DNA from: Actinernus sp. WN-2022
Lineage: Eukaryota; Cnidaria; Anthozoa; Actiniaria; Actinernidae
Reading direction: 5' to 3'
Length of the DNA: 64,000 bases
Assembly (NCBI GenBank): GCA_030867875.1
Contig: JAOWCC010000753.1
Coordinates: forward strand, 29,629-93,628
The notes below the pieces were generated by a model, which saw nothing but the letters and a program-made list of their open reading frames with translations, was not told the DNA's origin and made no database searches. A program made the translations under genes and the position numbers. Positions within the stretch are counted from its first letter, which is position 1. Every line of letters begins with the position of its first letter. Below, one piece after another: positions 12,168-24,540 of this stretch.

Positions 12168-12414
12168 ACAACCTTCGTCATTTAAGTACGGACCGCCCGA
12201 CAAAATAAGGCTATTCAGAACACTGAACGAACTCCTCTGACACATCGCGGGCATTTTTTATGACTTCGCTTGTCCCCCCTCCCCCTTCACAATGTTGGGA
12301 TAGAAAGGCAACATTTCGGTCTTCTCGAAAACCAACATTGAAATGGGGGAGGGGGATTGTGTTAAAAATAGCCGGAAATTGCTGAAGAGGTCCGACTTAA
12401 ATGGCAGGGGTTGT
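12168..12414. mobile_element. Nested hairpin closing unit 5
   Basis: Same element as at 2708-2954; no change seen. Confidence 0.75.
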
Positions 12415-12793
12415 CTGAGCGAACGGCACCCACGTCCAGGGCATTTAATTAGCTTCAGTAGATTGTGCTAGCTTTTTTGAGCCGTCTTTGTCTCTAAATG
12501 GGCACCAAATGAAATTCTTAATATGATCATTCCTACAGTGACGTCATACCTATATGACGTCATAAAAGTAGGGGGGAGGGGTGGTGTGCATATGAAAAAA
12601 TATAGAATTACAGCTTTAAAAAATAAAAGTTTAAAATTAAATACATTTTTAATAAATTTATTAATACCGATACACATTTACAATTTCAAAGTCATAATCA
12701 CTTGTGAATATTCATTTAATGAAGCCGCGCATGGGACAAAATTTGAAACGGCTAACGAACTTTCAATCACGACTCATATCAGCTGTGTTAATA

Positions 12794-13070
12794 ATGGCGG
12801 AAGCTCGAGGGCCGAATTCAGCGAACAATATATCTAGTGACCTATAGTAGGGCCGACACTGAGAAATTTCCCAACAGAGAAAGCTTTTCCCAAGCCGTTA
12901 TCGAAGGATGGGAGCAAAATAACAACAAGGTTATTCAATGGCTGGTTTCTTTAGAGGTTCACGCAGAGCTTGAAGTGCCAAATCTGGAAACGAATCGCTA
13001 CCACTATCACATGGCTCTGATGTTAAAGACGAAATCAAGGTGGTTGTATGTAAAAAGATATCTATCGTAG
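12794..13070 (+). pseudogene. Rep-like fragment, unit 6
   Basis: Identical as far as read to the unit 1 fragment. Confidence 0.5.
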
Positions 13071-13879
13071 TCGAAAACAAATAATAAAATGCAAAAGCAA
13101 CAGTTGTAACGGATTCACTGTACTTTTAGCGCGCGTGACAGTAGCCGGAAGTGATCATCTCTACAATTCTCCGTTCATTTCTCCAACACAAAACGATGAT
13201 TTCTGCCTGTAATTGCAAGCCTCAGCCAAGAAAACTTGCTCTATAGTATGAGTTTTGGACGCTGAACACGATGAACTGAGTACTTTGTGTGATACAGGTT
13301 TTCAACATAGAGTTTGCTCATTTCTCCCCTCATTGTAAATAAAACTCCATCTAAAATTTGAATTTATTAACCGTTACAACGGAGAAATGTTCAAACCAGC
13401 ATTTCGGCGCATCCTATGTACTTCTAGAACGCTTTATATGACACAACTTAAACAGTATATATGTTATGAAAACGTTTGAACGGTATAAGTGCATGGAAAT
13501 ACGTCTAAATAAGTGACTTTGCATGGAGAAATGGAGAGGAGAAATGCTGATGGCAAACAACAGCTTATGCTGTTGTGTGACTGCTGCCGTGACACGGCTG
13601 AAATGCAGGGCCGAACCGGGGAAAAGGCCAACAAGCCATAGCAATAGTTCTGGAACGGATTAACATTTTATAAACTGTGTTATTTGTTATATATTAGACA
13701 GGAGTGGGTTATGAATAAATTTGTAAGAGCAGGCTTGATCGGCCGAATCCGAGAACAGTTTTACACTACGCTCAGTGGGTAACGTAACGGTTACAGTTAC
13801 CACGAATAAATCGGCAGTGACAGTTCTCAGGATATGCAACCGTTGTTGTCCTTTTCCATCTCTAGTATCTGGTCCTATG

Positions 13880-14131
13880 TCACTTCTGTTCTACAACAGT
13901 CTGCAATCTTTTTTGCATGCTTTCAACAGCGTGGTCAACGAACTGTAGTGGGATATTATTCAGATGCCGGGATACACGAGCTTTGAATTGCTCGAACGAC
14001 TCGCGCGTAATTTTCTGTTTGATAGCGTCTTTCTCTAAAGATGACTTAATTATGTTGAAACAATTCTCTATCGGATTGAGATCAGCACTGCGAGGCGGAA
14101 TCCGGTGGAATTCTGTTTCTATACTGAGTAG
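13880..14131 (-). pseudogene. DDE transposase C-terminal fragment, unit 6
   Basis: Same as unit 1, LNPIEN retained. Confidence 0.8.
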
Positions 14132-14532
14132 CTATATATAGATTGAAGGGCTTTGTGAAACACGCATGCTTCTAGACTGATGAAACAATTTCAACATTTG
14201 ATGAAACGCAAATGCTGCACCGGAATTAATACTGAAAACAGTAGAAACGGATACATCTACAGCATAAACGAATCCCCTTTATCCACTTTTTTGAGCATTG
14301 AGTGTGATCACTGAACCTAATTGTGCGAAAACAATTAAGTAAAATATTTGGATACGCCCTCGGATATTATTTTACCCGGGGTATCGGGCTTTTTCATCAA
14401 ATTTGCATTGACAAGCGCATCCGTATTCCCACCAAGTGCTTACTGCCCCCTCTCGTTTTGAGCTGTTTTCGTTAAATTCCCTGGACGTTATTAACAATTA
14501 TACCATGTGAGCTACCTAAAATCTCGCCTCAG

Positions 14533-14779
14533 ACAACCTTCGTCATTTAAGTACGGACCGCCCGACAAAATAAGGCTATTCAGAACACTGAACGAACTCC
14601 TCTGACACATCGCGGGCATTTTTTATGACTTCGCTTGTCCCCCCTCCCCCTTCACAATGTTGGGATAGAAAGGCAACATTTCGGTCTTCTCGAAAACCAA
14701 CATTGAAATGGGGGAGGGGGATTGTGTTAAAAATAGCCGGAAATTGCTGAAGAGGTCCGACTTAAATGGCAGGGGTTGT
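14533..14779. mobile_element. Nested hairpin closing unit 6
   Basis: Same element as at 2708-2954; no change seen. Confidence 0.75.
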
Positions 14780-15158
14780 CTGAGCGAACGGCACCCACGT
14801 CCAGGGCATTTAATTAGCTTCAGTAGATTGTGCTAGCTTTTTTGAGCCGTCTTTGTCTCTAAATGGGCACCAAATGAAATTCTTAATATGATCATTCCTA
14901 CAGTGACGTCATACCTATATGACGTCATAAAAGTAGGGGGGAGGGGTGGTGTGCATATGAAAAAATATAGAATTACAGCTTTAAAAAATAAAAGTTTAAA
15001 ATTAAATACATTTTTAATAAATTTATTAATACCGATACACATTTACAATTTCAAAGTCATAATCACTTGTGAATATTCATTTAATGAAGCCGCGCATGGG
15101 ACAAAATTTGAAACGGCTAACGAACTTTCAATCACGACTCATATCAGCTGTGTTAATA

Positions 15159-15435
15159 ATGGCGGAAGCTCGAGGGCCGAATTCAGCGAACAATATATCT
15201 AGTGACCTATAGTAGGGCCGACACTGAGAAATTTCCCAACAGAGAAAGCTTTTCCCAAGCCGTTATCGAAGGATGGGAGCAAAATAACAACAAGGTTATT
15301 CAATGGCTGGTTTCTTTAGAGGTTCACGCAGAGCTTGAAGTGCCAAATCTGGAAACGAATCGCTACCACTATCACATGGCTCTGATGTTAAAGACGAAAT
15401 CAAGGTGGTTGTATGTAAAAAGATATCTATCGTAG
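15159..15435 (+). pseudogene. Rep-like fragment, unit 7
   Basis: Identical as far as read to the unit 1 fragment; last copy before the array ends. Confidence 0.5.
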
Positions 15436-16244
15436 TCGAAAACAAATAATAAAATGCAAAAGCAACAGTTGTAACGGATTCACTGTACTTTTAGCGCGCG
15501 TGACAGTAGCCGGAAGTGATCATCTCTACAATTCTCCGTTCATTTCTCCAACACAAAACGATGATTTCTGCCTGTAATTGCAAGCCTCAGCCAAGAAAAC
15601 TTGCTCTATAGTATGAGTTTTGGACGCTGAACACGATGAACTGAGTACTTTGTGTGATACAGGTTTTCAACATAGAGTTTGCTCATTTCTCCCCTCATTG
15701 TAAATAAAACTCCATCTAAAATTTGAATTTATTAACCGTTACAACGGAGAAATGTTCAAACCAGCATTTCGGCGCATCCTATGTACTTCTAGAACGCTTT
15801 ATATGACACAACTTAAACAGTATATATGTTATGAAAACGTTTGAACGGTATAAGTGCATGGAAATACGTCTAAATAAGTGACTTTGCATGGAGAAATGGA
15901 GAGGAGAAATGCTGATGGCAAACAACAGCTTATGCTGTTGTGTGACTGCTGCCGTGACACGGCTGAAATGCAGGGCCGAACCGGGGAAAAGGCCAACAAG
16001 CCATAGCAATAGTTCTGGAACGGATTAACATTTTATAAACTGTGTTATTTGTTATATATTAGACAGGAGTGGGTTATGAATAAATTTGTAAGAGCAGGCT
16101 TGATCGGCCGAATCCGAGAACAGTTTTACACTACGCTCAGTGGGTAACGTAACGGTTACAGTTACCACGAATAAATCGGCAGTGACAGTTCTCCGGATAT
16201 GCAACCGTTGTTGTCCTTTTCCATCTCTAGTATCTGGTCCTATG

Positions 16245-16496
16245 TCACTTCTGTTCTACAACAGTCTGCAATCTTTTTTGCATGCTTTCAACAGCGTGGT
16301 CAACGAACTGTAGTGGGATATTATTCAGATGCCGGGATACACGAGCTTTGAATTGCTCGAACGACTCGCGCGTAATTTTCTGTTTGATAGCGTCTTTCTC
16401 TAAAGATGACTTAATTATGTTGAAACAATTCTCTATCGGATTGAGATCAGCACTGCGAGGCGGAATCCGGTGGAATTCTGTTTCTATACTGAGTAG
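16245..16496 (-). pseudogene. DDE transposase C-terminal fragment, unit 7
   Basis: Same as unit 1. A unit-specific A-to-C change lies just outside it near 16194. Confidence 0.8.
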
Positions 16497-16897
16497 CTAT
16501 ATATAGATTGAAGGGCTTTGTGAAACACGCATGCTTCTAGACTGATGAAACAATTTCAACATTTGATGAAACGCAAATGCTGCACCGGAATTAATACTGA
16601 AAACAGTAGAAACGGATACATCTACAGCATAAACGAATCCCCTTTATCCACTTTTTTGAGCATTGAGTGTGATCACTGAACCTAATTGTGCGAAAACAAT
16701 TAAGTAAAATATTTGGATACGCCCTCGGATATTATTTTACCCGGGGTATCGGGCTTTTTCATCAAATTTGCATTGACAAGCGCATCCGTATTCCCACCAA
16801 GTGCTTACTGCCCCCTCTCGTTTTGAGCTGTTTTCGTTAAATTCCCTGGACGTTATTAACAATTATACCATGTGAGCTACCTAAAATCTCGCCTCAG

Positions 16898-17144
16898 ACA
16901 ACCTTCGTCATTTAAGTACGGACCGCCCGACAAAATAAGGCTATTCAGAACACTGAACGAACTCCTCTGACACATCGCGGGCATTTTTTATGACTTCGCT
17001 TGTCCCCCCTCCCCCTTCACAATGTTGGGATAGAAAGGCAACATTTCGGTCTTCTCGAAAACCAACATTGAAATGGGGGAGGGGGATTGTGTTAAAAATA
17101 GCCGGAAATTGCTGAAGAGGTCCGACTTAAATGGCAGGGGTTGT
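16898..17144. mobile_element. Nested hairpin closing unit 7 and the whole array
   Basis: Same element, but its right end GGTTGT is followed by unique flank (ACAGCGCGTCC) instead of CTGAGCG. The array boundary and the hairpin terminus coincide to the base. Confidence 0.8.
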
Positions 17145-17792
17145 ACAGCGCGTCCAACATGGCGGCCTGTTTCGGGAAACTCGGAGTTTTCTCCGGAAAA
17201 AATCTATCCACCGCCTGCAAGCAGGCTATCTTTCCATCGATGTATTAATTAAATTACTTTTCATTTCTGTCACACTCACAAATCTTTGTTGGAGATTTTT
17301 CTCATACTGCATATCGCTTAATTTCAATCTGTGAAAGTGAGGTTTTATCAACAAGCATTCTAAAAGTGAAAATTCGTTCAATGTGCATTGCTTTGATGCG
17401 CTCTGTCTTTTTTTCGGTGTCACAAGTGGGAAATTGCATAGTACATGTAGGTCCATTACCGTGTTATCAATGTGGGATAACTGAGTTTCTCAGATTTCAC
17501 GGCTACGGCACCGAGGACGCGTCGGACTTTGATATGCGATATTCTATGTACCTTTGAACTTCTTCCCAACGTTATGATTCTTGTAAAGGAAATTTTATTG
17601 ACCCAAAGATACATGAATCTTTTCATAATTTGCAGTAATTCTTGCTTTTTAAAAAGCACGTTATACATTCAAACAGCAAGCTTGCTAGTGACGACAATAG
17701 AACAGCGGCTAGCTGTGCCCGGAATAATTCAGGAATAATTCATCTACATTTCTTCACATGCGCAACAGGTATTCCGAAGATCGTACAAGTAG
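17145..17792. other. Right flank of array, no recognised feature
   Basis: Single-copy-looking sequence with only short overlapping ORFs (60-76 codons) on both strands, none with a recognisable motif. I see no repeat or RNA gene in it. Confidence 0.5.
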
Positions 17793-17892
17793 TAGCCTCC
17801 TAAACAGCCGTGTCCAGTGTTCAGTCCCCCCCCCCCCCTCCCCCTTCCACCTCCTGGGGACTGAATACTGGACACGGCTGTTTAGGAGGCTA
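17793..17892. mobile_element. Short foldback element, TAGCCTCC termini
   Basis: TAGCCTCCTAAACAGCCGTG begins an arm of about 37 bp that pairs almost perfectly with the right arm ending GGAGGCTA at 17892; the loop holds a C-tract of about 14. Flanks show no convincing target duplication. The termini match the TAGCCT family seen at 18339, 25000, 29779 and 31697. Confidence 0.8.
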
Positions 17893-18056
17893 ACAGACAT
17901 CATTCGGATGTGAAAATCCCCTAACACCAATAACCCGTACCTGCACTGCCCACAGGATTCGGCAAGTTACTTGTTTTTTCACTCAGTTTAAGCCATATTG
18001 TAGACTTTGATGATCAAACAAGACTCTTTAAAAGGATGTTGTATTTTCACCAAATA

Positions 18057-18701
18057 GACCAGTTCGCGGTTGATTCCGACATTTTGAAAGGGGTCCAAAC
18101 ATGGCGCGAAATACAGTGTTTGTATGAGTATCCGATGCCAAATGAAATCCGTAAAATCGAAGTTCTGAAATATTCTTCAGATACAAACTTAAGATACCAG
18201 GTAAAAGATTAACTGCTCGAAATTTGAGGGATGTAGCTGTGCCAGGAAGTGTGAAATCGTGTTTTCAGTGTTCCATACATTTGTCTTTAAAAACGAGTCC
18301 AAGTCCGCGAAAGAATTTACAGACAATATATGGAACTGTAGCCTCCTCCGCAGGCATCTCTAATTTTTGAAGAAATCAGATTATGGTCTCCCTGTGGCTG
18401 GTGAAGAAAAGAGAGAGAGATTGGAGCCGAAGGTAACCCAATTCACGATTTTTTTAAAAATAATTAGAGATGCCTGCGAAGGAGGCTAATGAACTAACAG
18501 AAAACACGATTGAACGCTTCCCAGCACAGCTACATCTCTCAAATTTCGATCAGTTAATCTTTTACCTGGTATCATCTTAAGTTTGTATCTGAAGAATATT
18601 TCAGAAATTCGATTTTACGGACATTGGATTCCCATTCAAACACTATATTTCGCACCATATTTGCACCCCTTTCAAAATGTCGGAATTTACCGCGAACTGG
18701 T
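18057..18701. mobile_element. Foldback element, GACCAGTTCGCGG termini, TA target
   Basis: The left arm starts GACCAGTTCGCGG at about 18057 and runs about 205 bp. The right arm (about 18495-18701) is its inverse complement, including the segment TTACCTGGTATC and the end CCGCGAACTGGTC. TA lies at both outer borders. A lone right-arm relative is at 24541-24740. The loop contains a second, nested foldback element. Confidence 0.75.
18339..18488. mobile_element. Foldback element nested in loop, TAGCCTCC termini
   Basis: TAGCCTCCTCCGCAGGCATC at 18339 pairs with the right arm ending GCGAAGGAGGCTA at 18488, stem about 28 bp. Flanks atggaactg and atgaactaa are similar after one gap, which may be a decayed 9-bp target duplication. 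Same terminal family as 17793-17892. Confidence 0.75.
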
Positions 18702-18800
18702 CTATTCTTTGAGAACGCATGCTCTTAATGGTTAGTAGGCAATCAAATGAGTTAGACACAGTTCAGATAAATATGATACGTATTTGCTGTTGCTTATATT

Positions 18801-19995
18801 ATTACTCGGGCTGCCTGTGGTTATTTTTTGTTTGTTTTTGTTTGGTACAACAAAATTTTGTCTTTTGACCCATGGGGTTATTTTCTCTTTGTTTCCATGT
18901 ATTAAATTTCAAGTTCACCACCAATCAGATTGCACTGTGCTGGTCACGTAACACTCTCCAGGTTAATTTATTTACAGAACTTAATAGAGTAAATCAAGAT
19001 GGTCGACCGCGAGGAAATTTCTCTCCAATTTGGAGTCCCATCTCTCAAATGTAAGCAGTTTAATGTTTTATTTAACTTCACCGTGCGAAAGCCTTCCAAC
19101 AGGCTCAGGATATTCTGAATTAAGGTACGGTGAGGGTGAAATCATTGCGTGTTTATATCTGCATTTCTTTGTCGATTTGTTGACCTCGTGGCCATCGGAC
19201 GGTATTCTTGTTTGAGGTACGTTTCGTAGGTTTTATGGCACATTTCATTTTACTCTCGGTCATAATACATACCAGAGCAAACACCGTGATCTGTAGGCGT
19301 CGCTCGCCAAAACGAAGCCAGAAATACCCCGGAGAAATAAACACTCAGCACAGAATAATTTATGATGAGCGAAACAATATTCAACTCTCAAGGTAAACTT
19401 AAACAAGAATCCTCTCACGGCCGAGGTTTTGGTTCGAGAAATTAAAGGCTTCCAACAATTCCCTTTATAGTTCTTTAATATAATGAGCAGACTGAAGTTT
19501 TGGGAATGAGTGTAAAGCTTTTAATCAGAGATCCAACAGGCATTTCAGTTAATAACCTTTAATCCAACAACTACCAAGATGGACTCGTAATGGCAAGAAC
19601 AGCAGATAAAGTTACATAGAGGCACCCAAATTGACATAGCTAGCTCCATCACAGGATGGACAGGATACAACTTATAATATGGTACAAATATAAACATACA
19701 TTTGAGACAATCATCTATCAGAGTACTCGGAACCTGCAGTATAACAGAACAGCAGACTAAATTGTAAACGTGTGTACATGAATAAGTAGTGTTTACAGTA
19801 AAATTAAAGGTCAACTTCTTTAATTTACATACGAGAAAAACAAAAATATTAAATTACACATATACTAGGGGAGCAGAGAATGAAAGTCACCGCGCTACCG
19901 GCCACTCCAAGAGACTTCTAAATTCAGCTAATAATTCTTCCCTTTGGTTATTACTAAGAGGATTTCAAATGAAAGTGTATTTCATCTTCAATCTC
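18801..19995. other. No recognised feature
   Basis: AT-rich sequence with short ORFs on both strands, the longest 89 codons, none recognised. No repeat structure noticed apart from a TTTG-rich run near 18820-18850. Confidence 0.4.
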
Positions 19996-19997
19996 AT

Positions 19998-21306
19998 TGG
20001 GAACTTCCCTGCTAGCAGAGGTCTCTCTGTCTTGGTAAAATGGAAGGCGAGGGAGAGATAATAATAATAATAATAATTTATGGACTTATATTGCGCAAGT
20101 TTCATGTGTATATGATCACTTGCGCATTACATGATATGTAAATAACTTATGTATAGCTTAGCCTAAATAATATAATGTTAAAAATCCATACTAATGTTAA
20201 TACTAATTTTACGGAAGCTAAACCTATACTAATAGATTAATACTAAATGTTTAAGAATATAATACTAAAAATGAGTAAAAACTGTACATTCTAATATTAA
20301 AAAAATTATGTTAAAATAAATTACAGTTAAATGCTTTCCTAAAAAGATAAGTCTTAATTGAACGTTTAAAAGAATCGAGAGACTGTTCATTTCGTAAAGA
20401 GTTCGGTAGATCGTTCCACAGTTTAGGAGCAGCAGATACAAAGGCTCTATCGCCAAGTGTAGGCTTAGTTATCACATAAGGTGGTTCTAGTAACAATTCG
20501 GTATTAGAACGAAGACAATATCTAGACTTACTCTTAATCTTAATTAGATCATTAATATATATAGGTGACAGACCATGCAATGCCTTAAAAGTAATAAGTA
20601 ATAATTTAAAGATAATTAAGAGAGACCTCTGCCGACATCCGACACTTGCCGTCCACATTCATGGACGAGTCAAATCAGTTTCGAAAACACGTTTTACCGT
20701 AAATAGCTGTACGCATCAGTTGTTTGTTGCAGTTGTTTTGTGTGCGTGCTGATAAGTACGAATTAATGACAATTTATCTTCCTCCACAACTCTACACCTC
20801 TTTGCCAAAGACTCGATCCGTCTGTAGCACTTGCAAACTCTCGAAGATTCCTTAGTGAAATTTGGAGTTCTTCCGAGGACTTGCGATATTTTTTGATGGA
20901 GACCTTCGCTATTGACGGAATAAAATCTTCCTTGTTCACTTACTGTAAAGCAAATTTAAGCCCACATAAAACGCAGCTGCTATCTTTGCCTGTTAAAGCC
21001 GGCTTTACAGGCATTGGGGGAGAATATACCTTGGCTATAAATTGTCGGCGTAATGGTGAAACTGGAGGGGTAAACATTACATATGCAAACGAGAGTTGTT
21101 TACTTTAATTTGCGCGAAAACTGATTGACTTCTCGCACGAAAACTGAAACAGGCGTTAGCTCATGTGAGATCGCGTCACTTGTTGCCAAGAAAACTTCAC
21201 GCATGCGCGACAGAGAAAGCGTCGGATGTCGGCAGAGGTCTCTCCCTCGCCATGCATTTTACCAAAACAGAGAAACACCTCTGCTAGCAGGGAAATTGGG
21301 AACACA
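19998..21306. mobile_element. TIR element split by a LINE insertion
   Basis: The left end (about 19998-20059) reads GGGAACTTCCCTGCTAGCAG and on through GGTAAAATGGAAGGCGAGGG. The right end (about 21222-21306) is its inverse complement and continues with the stem GTCGGATGTCGGCAGAGGTC, whose partner lies at 20630-20651, beyond the LINE. The TIR is thus about 85 bp, and its left copy was opened between 20059 and 20630. The interior (20660-21220) shows no coding motif I can name. Confidence 0.7.
20060..20630 (-). mobile_element. Truncated LINE with (TTA)n tail inserted in a TIR
   Basis: On the minus strand the frame reads FKLLLITFKALHGLSPIYI, later GDRAFVSAAPKLWNDLPNSL and a terminal SFKRSIKTYLF. 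This is the characteristic C-terminal end of reverse transcriptases of L2/CR1-like non-LTR elements. It ends with the stop before 20311, followed by about 230 bp of 3' UTR and a TTA microsatellite tail at 20060-20078. AGAGA occurs at both junctions, a plausible target duplication. The first 14 residues of the apparent 115-codon ORF belong to the host TIR, not the LINE. Severely 5'-truncated, not autonomous. Confidence 0.8.
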
Positions 21307-21399
21307 CCATCAGAAATCTGAAGAAGGGTAGTCCAAAATAAAATAAAAAAATCCTGGAACGCAAAATATAAAAAAAAAACACTGCCGTGCACAACCAAG

Positions 21400-21635
21400 G
21401 GGCAAAAAAATGGCTCTATTGATGTATATAGCGATACTTACTGTCTGTAAACTTACTGTTTGTAAACAGATAAACCTATCGATGTAGTATGGCTTTTAAT
21501 TTACTGCTAATTTTATTTTCAAGACAATAAACCACAGAAGAAACCACCAATATTATTTCATGAAGTACCTTGTTTCAGTTGTTTGTGTGTCAAACAGAAA
21601 CGGGGGGCGCGAAGTTTGGTTCTGTGATAGCCACT
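21400..21635. other. Spacer, no recognised feature
   Basis: Nothing identified between the TIR element and the next repeat, apart from a local duplication of a CTGT(C/T)TGTAAAC-like word near 21445-21470. Confidence 0.35.
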
Positions 21636-22496
21636 GTAAAAGCTGCAGATCAGTCAGTTTCAATACATTGTTTTAGTCTTGTAAATTCTTATCATTCACG
21701 ATTTCATGTTAGACAAGAGAGCGATTTAATTTTATAGCAATTACATTGTATTTTAGAATGTAGATTCGTCGGAAAATCTATTGCCGGGACACAGATAATT
21801 CTCGACTTTCTCATTCCGGGTTTCACTATAAACAATGAACAAACTTAGGATTTATAAACTGCTGATCATTACCTTAGTGATTTTTCCGCTGAATTCTCCC
21901 TGTAGCCCGGATCCAGTAACAGCACAACCTGAAAGCCGAACCAGGGAAAATACCCTGGGGAAAAATTACCCCCAAAAGATAAGAAATCTCTGCAAGCTAG
22001 CACTACTTACTAGCAGGCCACTTCCCAAGCGATTTTAGCGACTATTCATTCATCCAGCTTTCAACTCGGTCGCAAGCGGCTCTATTTCCCCCTAAATCAT
22101 CAACATCCGGCAATAAATTTAAACAGAAAGACACATTACTATGTTCTGAAGAATCTGATGCAGATTTTAGGTCGTTATTTACTAAACCACAGCAAACTTC
22201 GCAGTGTGAGTTTGTCGACAACATAAGAAGAAATGTATGGGTTCGAAGCAACTTGAGAACGATGCGTTAAGTGTATGACGTCACATACGCTAAAAAATGA
22301 CTAGGCCTTCCTCGCCCACGGGAACGGATTCGAGTAATGGCGGACGTGATTTTGACGGTAAACTCTCTTTAAAATGTGTGGTCTAATTGGCCCCTTTCAA
22401 GCTTTTTTCACTGATTTGGATATTTCTGCCACTGTTTGTTCTTATGGAATACAAAAAGTGGCAAAAGAAATGGTCAAATTTCGTCGTAGTGACACT
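21636..22496. mobile_element. 5'-truncated copy of TTAA-flanked DNA element
   Basis: From GCCACTGTAAAAGCTGCAG to the terminus GTAGTGACACT next to TTAA (22497-22500) the sequence matches the right half of the element at 26507-28354 with scattered substitutions and small indels. The left terminus is missing. A frame on the + strand from about 22050 to the TAA at about 22269 (KFKQKDTLLCSEESDADFRS and onward) is open in this copy but shifted by a 2-bp difference in the other. It may be the end of a lost element gene; I do not recognise it. Confidence 0.7.
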
Positions 22497-22650
22497 TTAA
22501 GACGTGTGCAATTTGCATATGCCCAGAGAACGAAATCGAAGCAAACTTTTATGCATAATCAGGACGAACCTGTTTCAATTTTACAGATTGCCTTTGTTTT
22601 TCCTTCATGAATTATTAATGATTTGATGATCATATTTTTTGTTTGTTGCT

Positions 22651-23416
<766 letters not shown>

Positions 23417-23729
23417 AGAGGACATATGACATTGAAATGAAGTTTGCGTCGGTAGTTTTCTCCGTTGATTAGAGAGAGTCGCGAAGAGGCGGTCAGCCAG
23501 CCGTGAAGCGGAAAGGCAGGAAGAGAGAGAAAACCTCTGGTAGCGGGCGTCAGTTGACTGATCGTACTTTCCGCCAATGGATTTGAACTTGAGACAAGAG
23601 TTGTCCTTCGTTCCTGGTTGGAGGAATATCTAATGCTATATGAGACTAAATTAAATTAATGATAGTCAAAGAAAGAACTAATGATAAGGATTTCACAGCC
23701 AGGTGACTAAAAACAACAAGTTAAAGGAC
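23417..23729. other. 3' flank of zinc-finger exon
   Basis: No gene seen. A purine-rich stretch around 23440-23560 (TTTTCTCCGTT, then GGGCGTCAGTTGACTGATC) has a loose relative at about 25980-26065. Confidence 0.35.
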
Positions 23730-24535
23730 TGAGTAGGCTACGAACAGAGTTACATTTTACACAAACTGACTTCCATGTGCGCGGATTGTCTGGGTTATAA
23801 GATGCTTCCAGGGCTGACGTATAATATTGTAAAAGATGAGACTTGTAGTAGGACAGTGAAAGTGCTGGTTGTCGGGTTTCCTTAGGTAAAATTGGGTTCC
23901 AAATTCAAGTGGCTCTTATCATGTAGGATTTCTGATATGTTGTTGTTTTACAGAAGCGTTGCTTAAACTCAGTGCCGCTGGTGTTATTACTAAATCTAGT
24001 TAGTCTAACAGGGCAGATTTCGTGTGGTAATTAGCGTCGTTATTAAAATTGATAAACCCTCTGATCGCCTTAAAGAAAAATACCATATCTAAGTATTCAT
24101 GCCAGTAACATAGAGGTAGTAGACTGGTTCTTATTAGTATATCCTTATAACTCGTTTCACAGGGAAATGGGTTAGGGTTGGGTTAGATAGATTTAGTAGC
24201 ACGTCCATGCACGCGTTCTATACGCTGAATAAGTTCTACTGTCTGAGGGGCCCAGACCTGCGTTCCATACCCCAAATGGGGACACACGACAGCAAGGTAA
24301 ACGGTAAGTCTCGTAGAAACTGCTTTCACACTTCTTGTGGAACGCCTAACGTATCGCAAAAGCAGATTGGCCTTTGTACTCTGTACAACAACTTGTTTCT
24401 TCCATGTGAGATTAGATGAAATCCACACACCCAGGTCATGTTCTTTTTTGCAGCGTTCAAGAGGAGTGCTCTTCATTGAATCCATACATTGTAAATTTTC
24501 ACGCGGAATTTGACTCGTTTTTACAGATAATGTAT
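23730..24535 (-). pseudogene. LINE reverse transcriptase C-terminal fragment
   Basis: The clean minus-strand frame (24183-24551) reads HDLGVWISSNLTWKKQ, then a thumb-like helix and VCPHLGYGTQVWAPQTVELI, then RIERVHGRATKSI. This is the conserved segment downstream of the palm in jockey/CR1-type reverse transcriptases. Beyond a stop the homology continues in broken frames (LLPLCYWHEYLDMVFFFKA) to the terminal TIRAHGSQFV near 23740, the usual 3' end of the ORF. The 5' side is cut at about 24535, next to the foldback arm at 24541. A dead relic. Confidence 0.8.
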
Positions 24536-24540
24536 GTAAA

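Larger units (their letters stand above)
1..17144. repeat. Tandem array, 2365-bp unit, seven full copies plus one partial
   Basis: The same 2365-bp sequence recurs head to tail. With the unit start set just after the hairpin end GGTTGT, the complete units are 590-2954, 2955-5319, 5320-7684, 7685-10049, 10050-12414, 12415-14779 and 14780-17144, preceded by a partial unit at 1-589. Only a handful of substitutions were seen: C for G at 2396, C for T near 2465, C for G at 6979 and 9344, and C for A near 16194. Such uniformity means recent amplification or continuing homogenisation; assembly duplication is unlikely to give single-base differences but cannot be excluded. Each unit holds a + strand Rep-like fragment, a - strand DDE transposase tail and a terminal hairpin. 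The left end of the array lies outside the window. I infer a tandemly amplified composite mobile element or a young satellite derived from one. Confidence 0.97.
17950..18800. repeat. Dispersed repeat interrupted by a foldback element
   Basis: Sequence from about 17950 to 18055 and from about 18715 to 18800 matches 37156-37360, where the two halves are contiguous. The region is therefore an older repeat opened by the insertion at about 18057-18701. Confidence 0.65.

Noticed and set aside
1..17144. Bacterial or plasmid origin because of HUH and DDE fragments
   Set aside because: No ribosome-binding sites or bacterial gene density; flanks are continuous with animal-type retroelements and SINE sequence.
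24168..24186. Telomere-like ggttagggttgggttag
   Set aside because: Only two imperfect TTAGGG-like units inside a LINE relic; not a telomeric tract.
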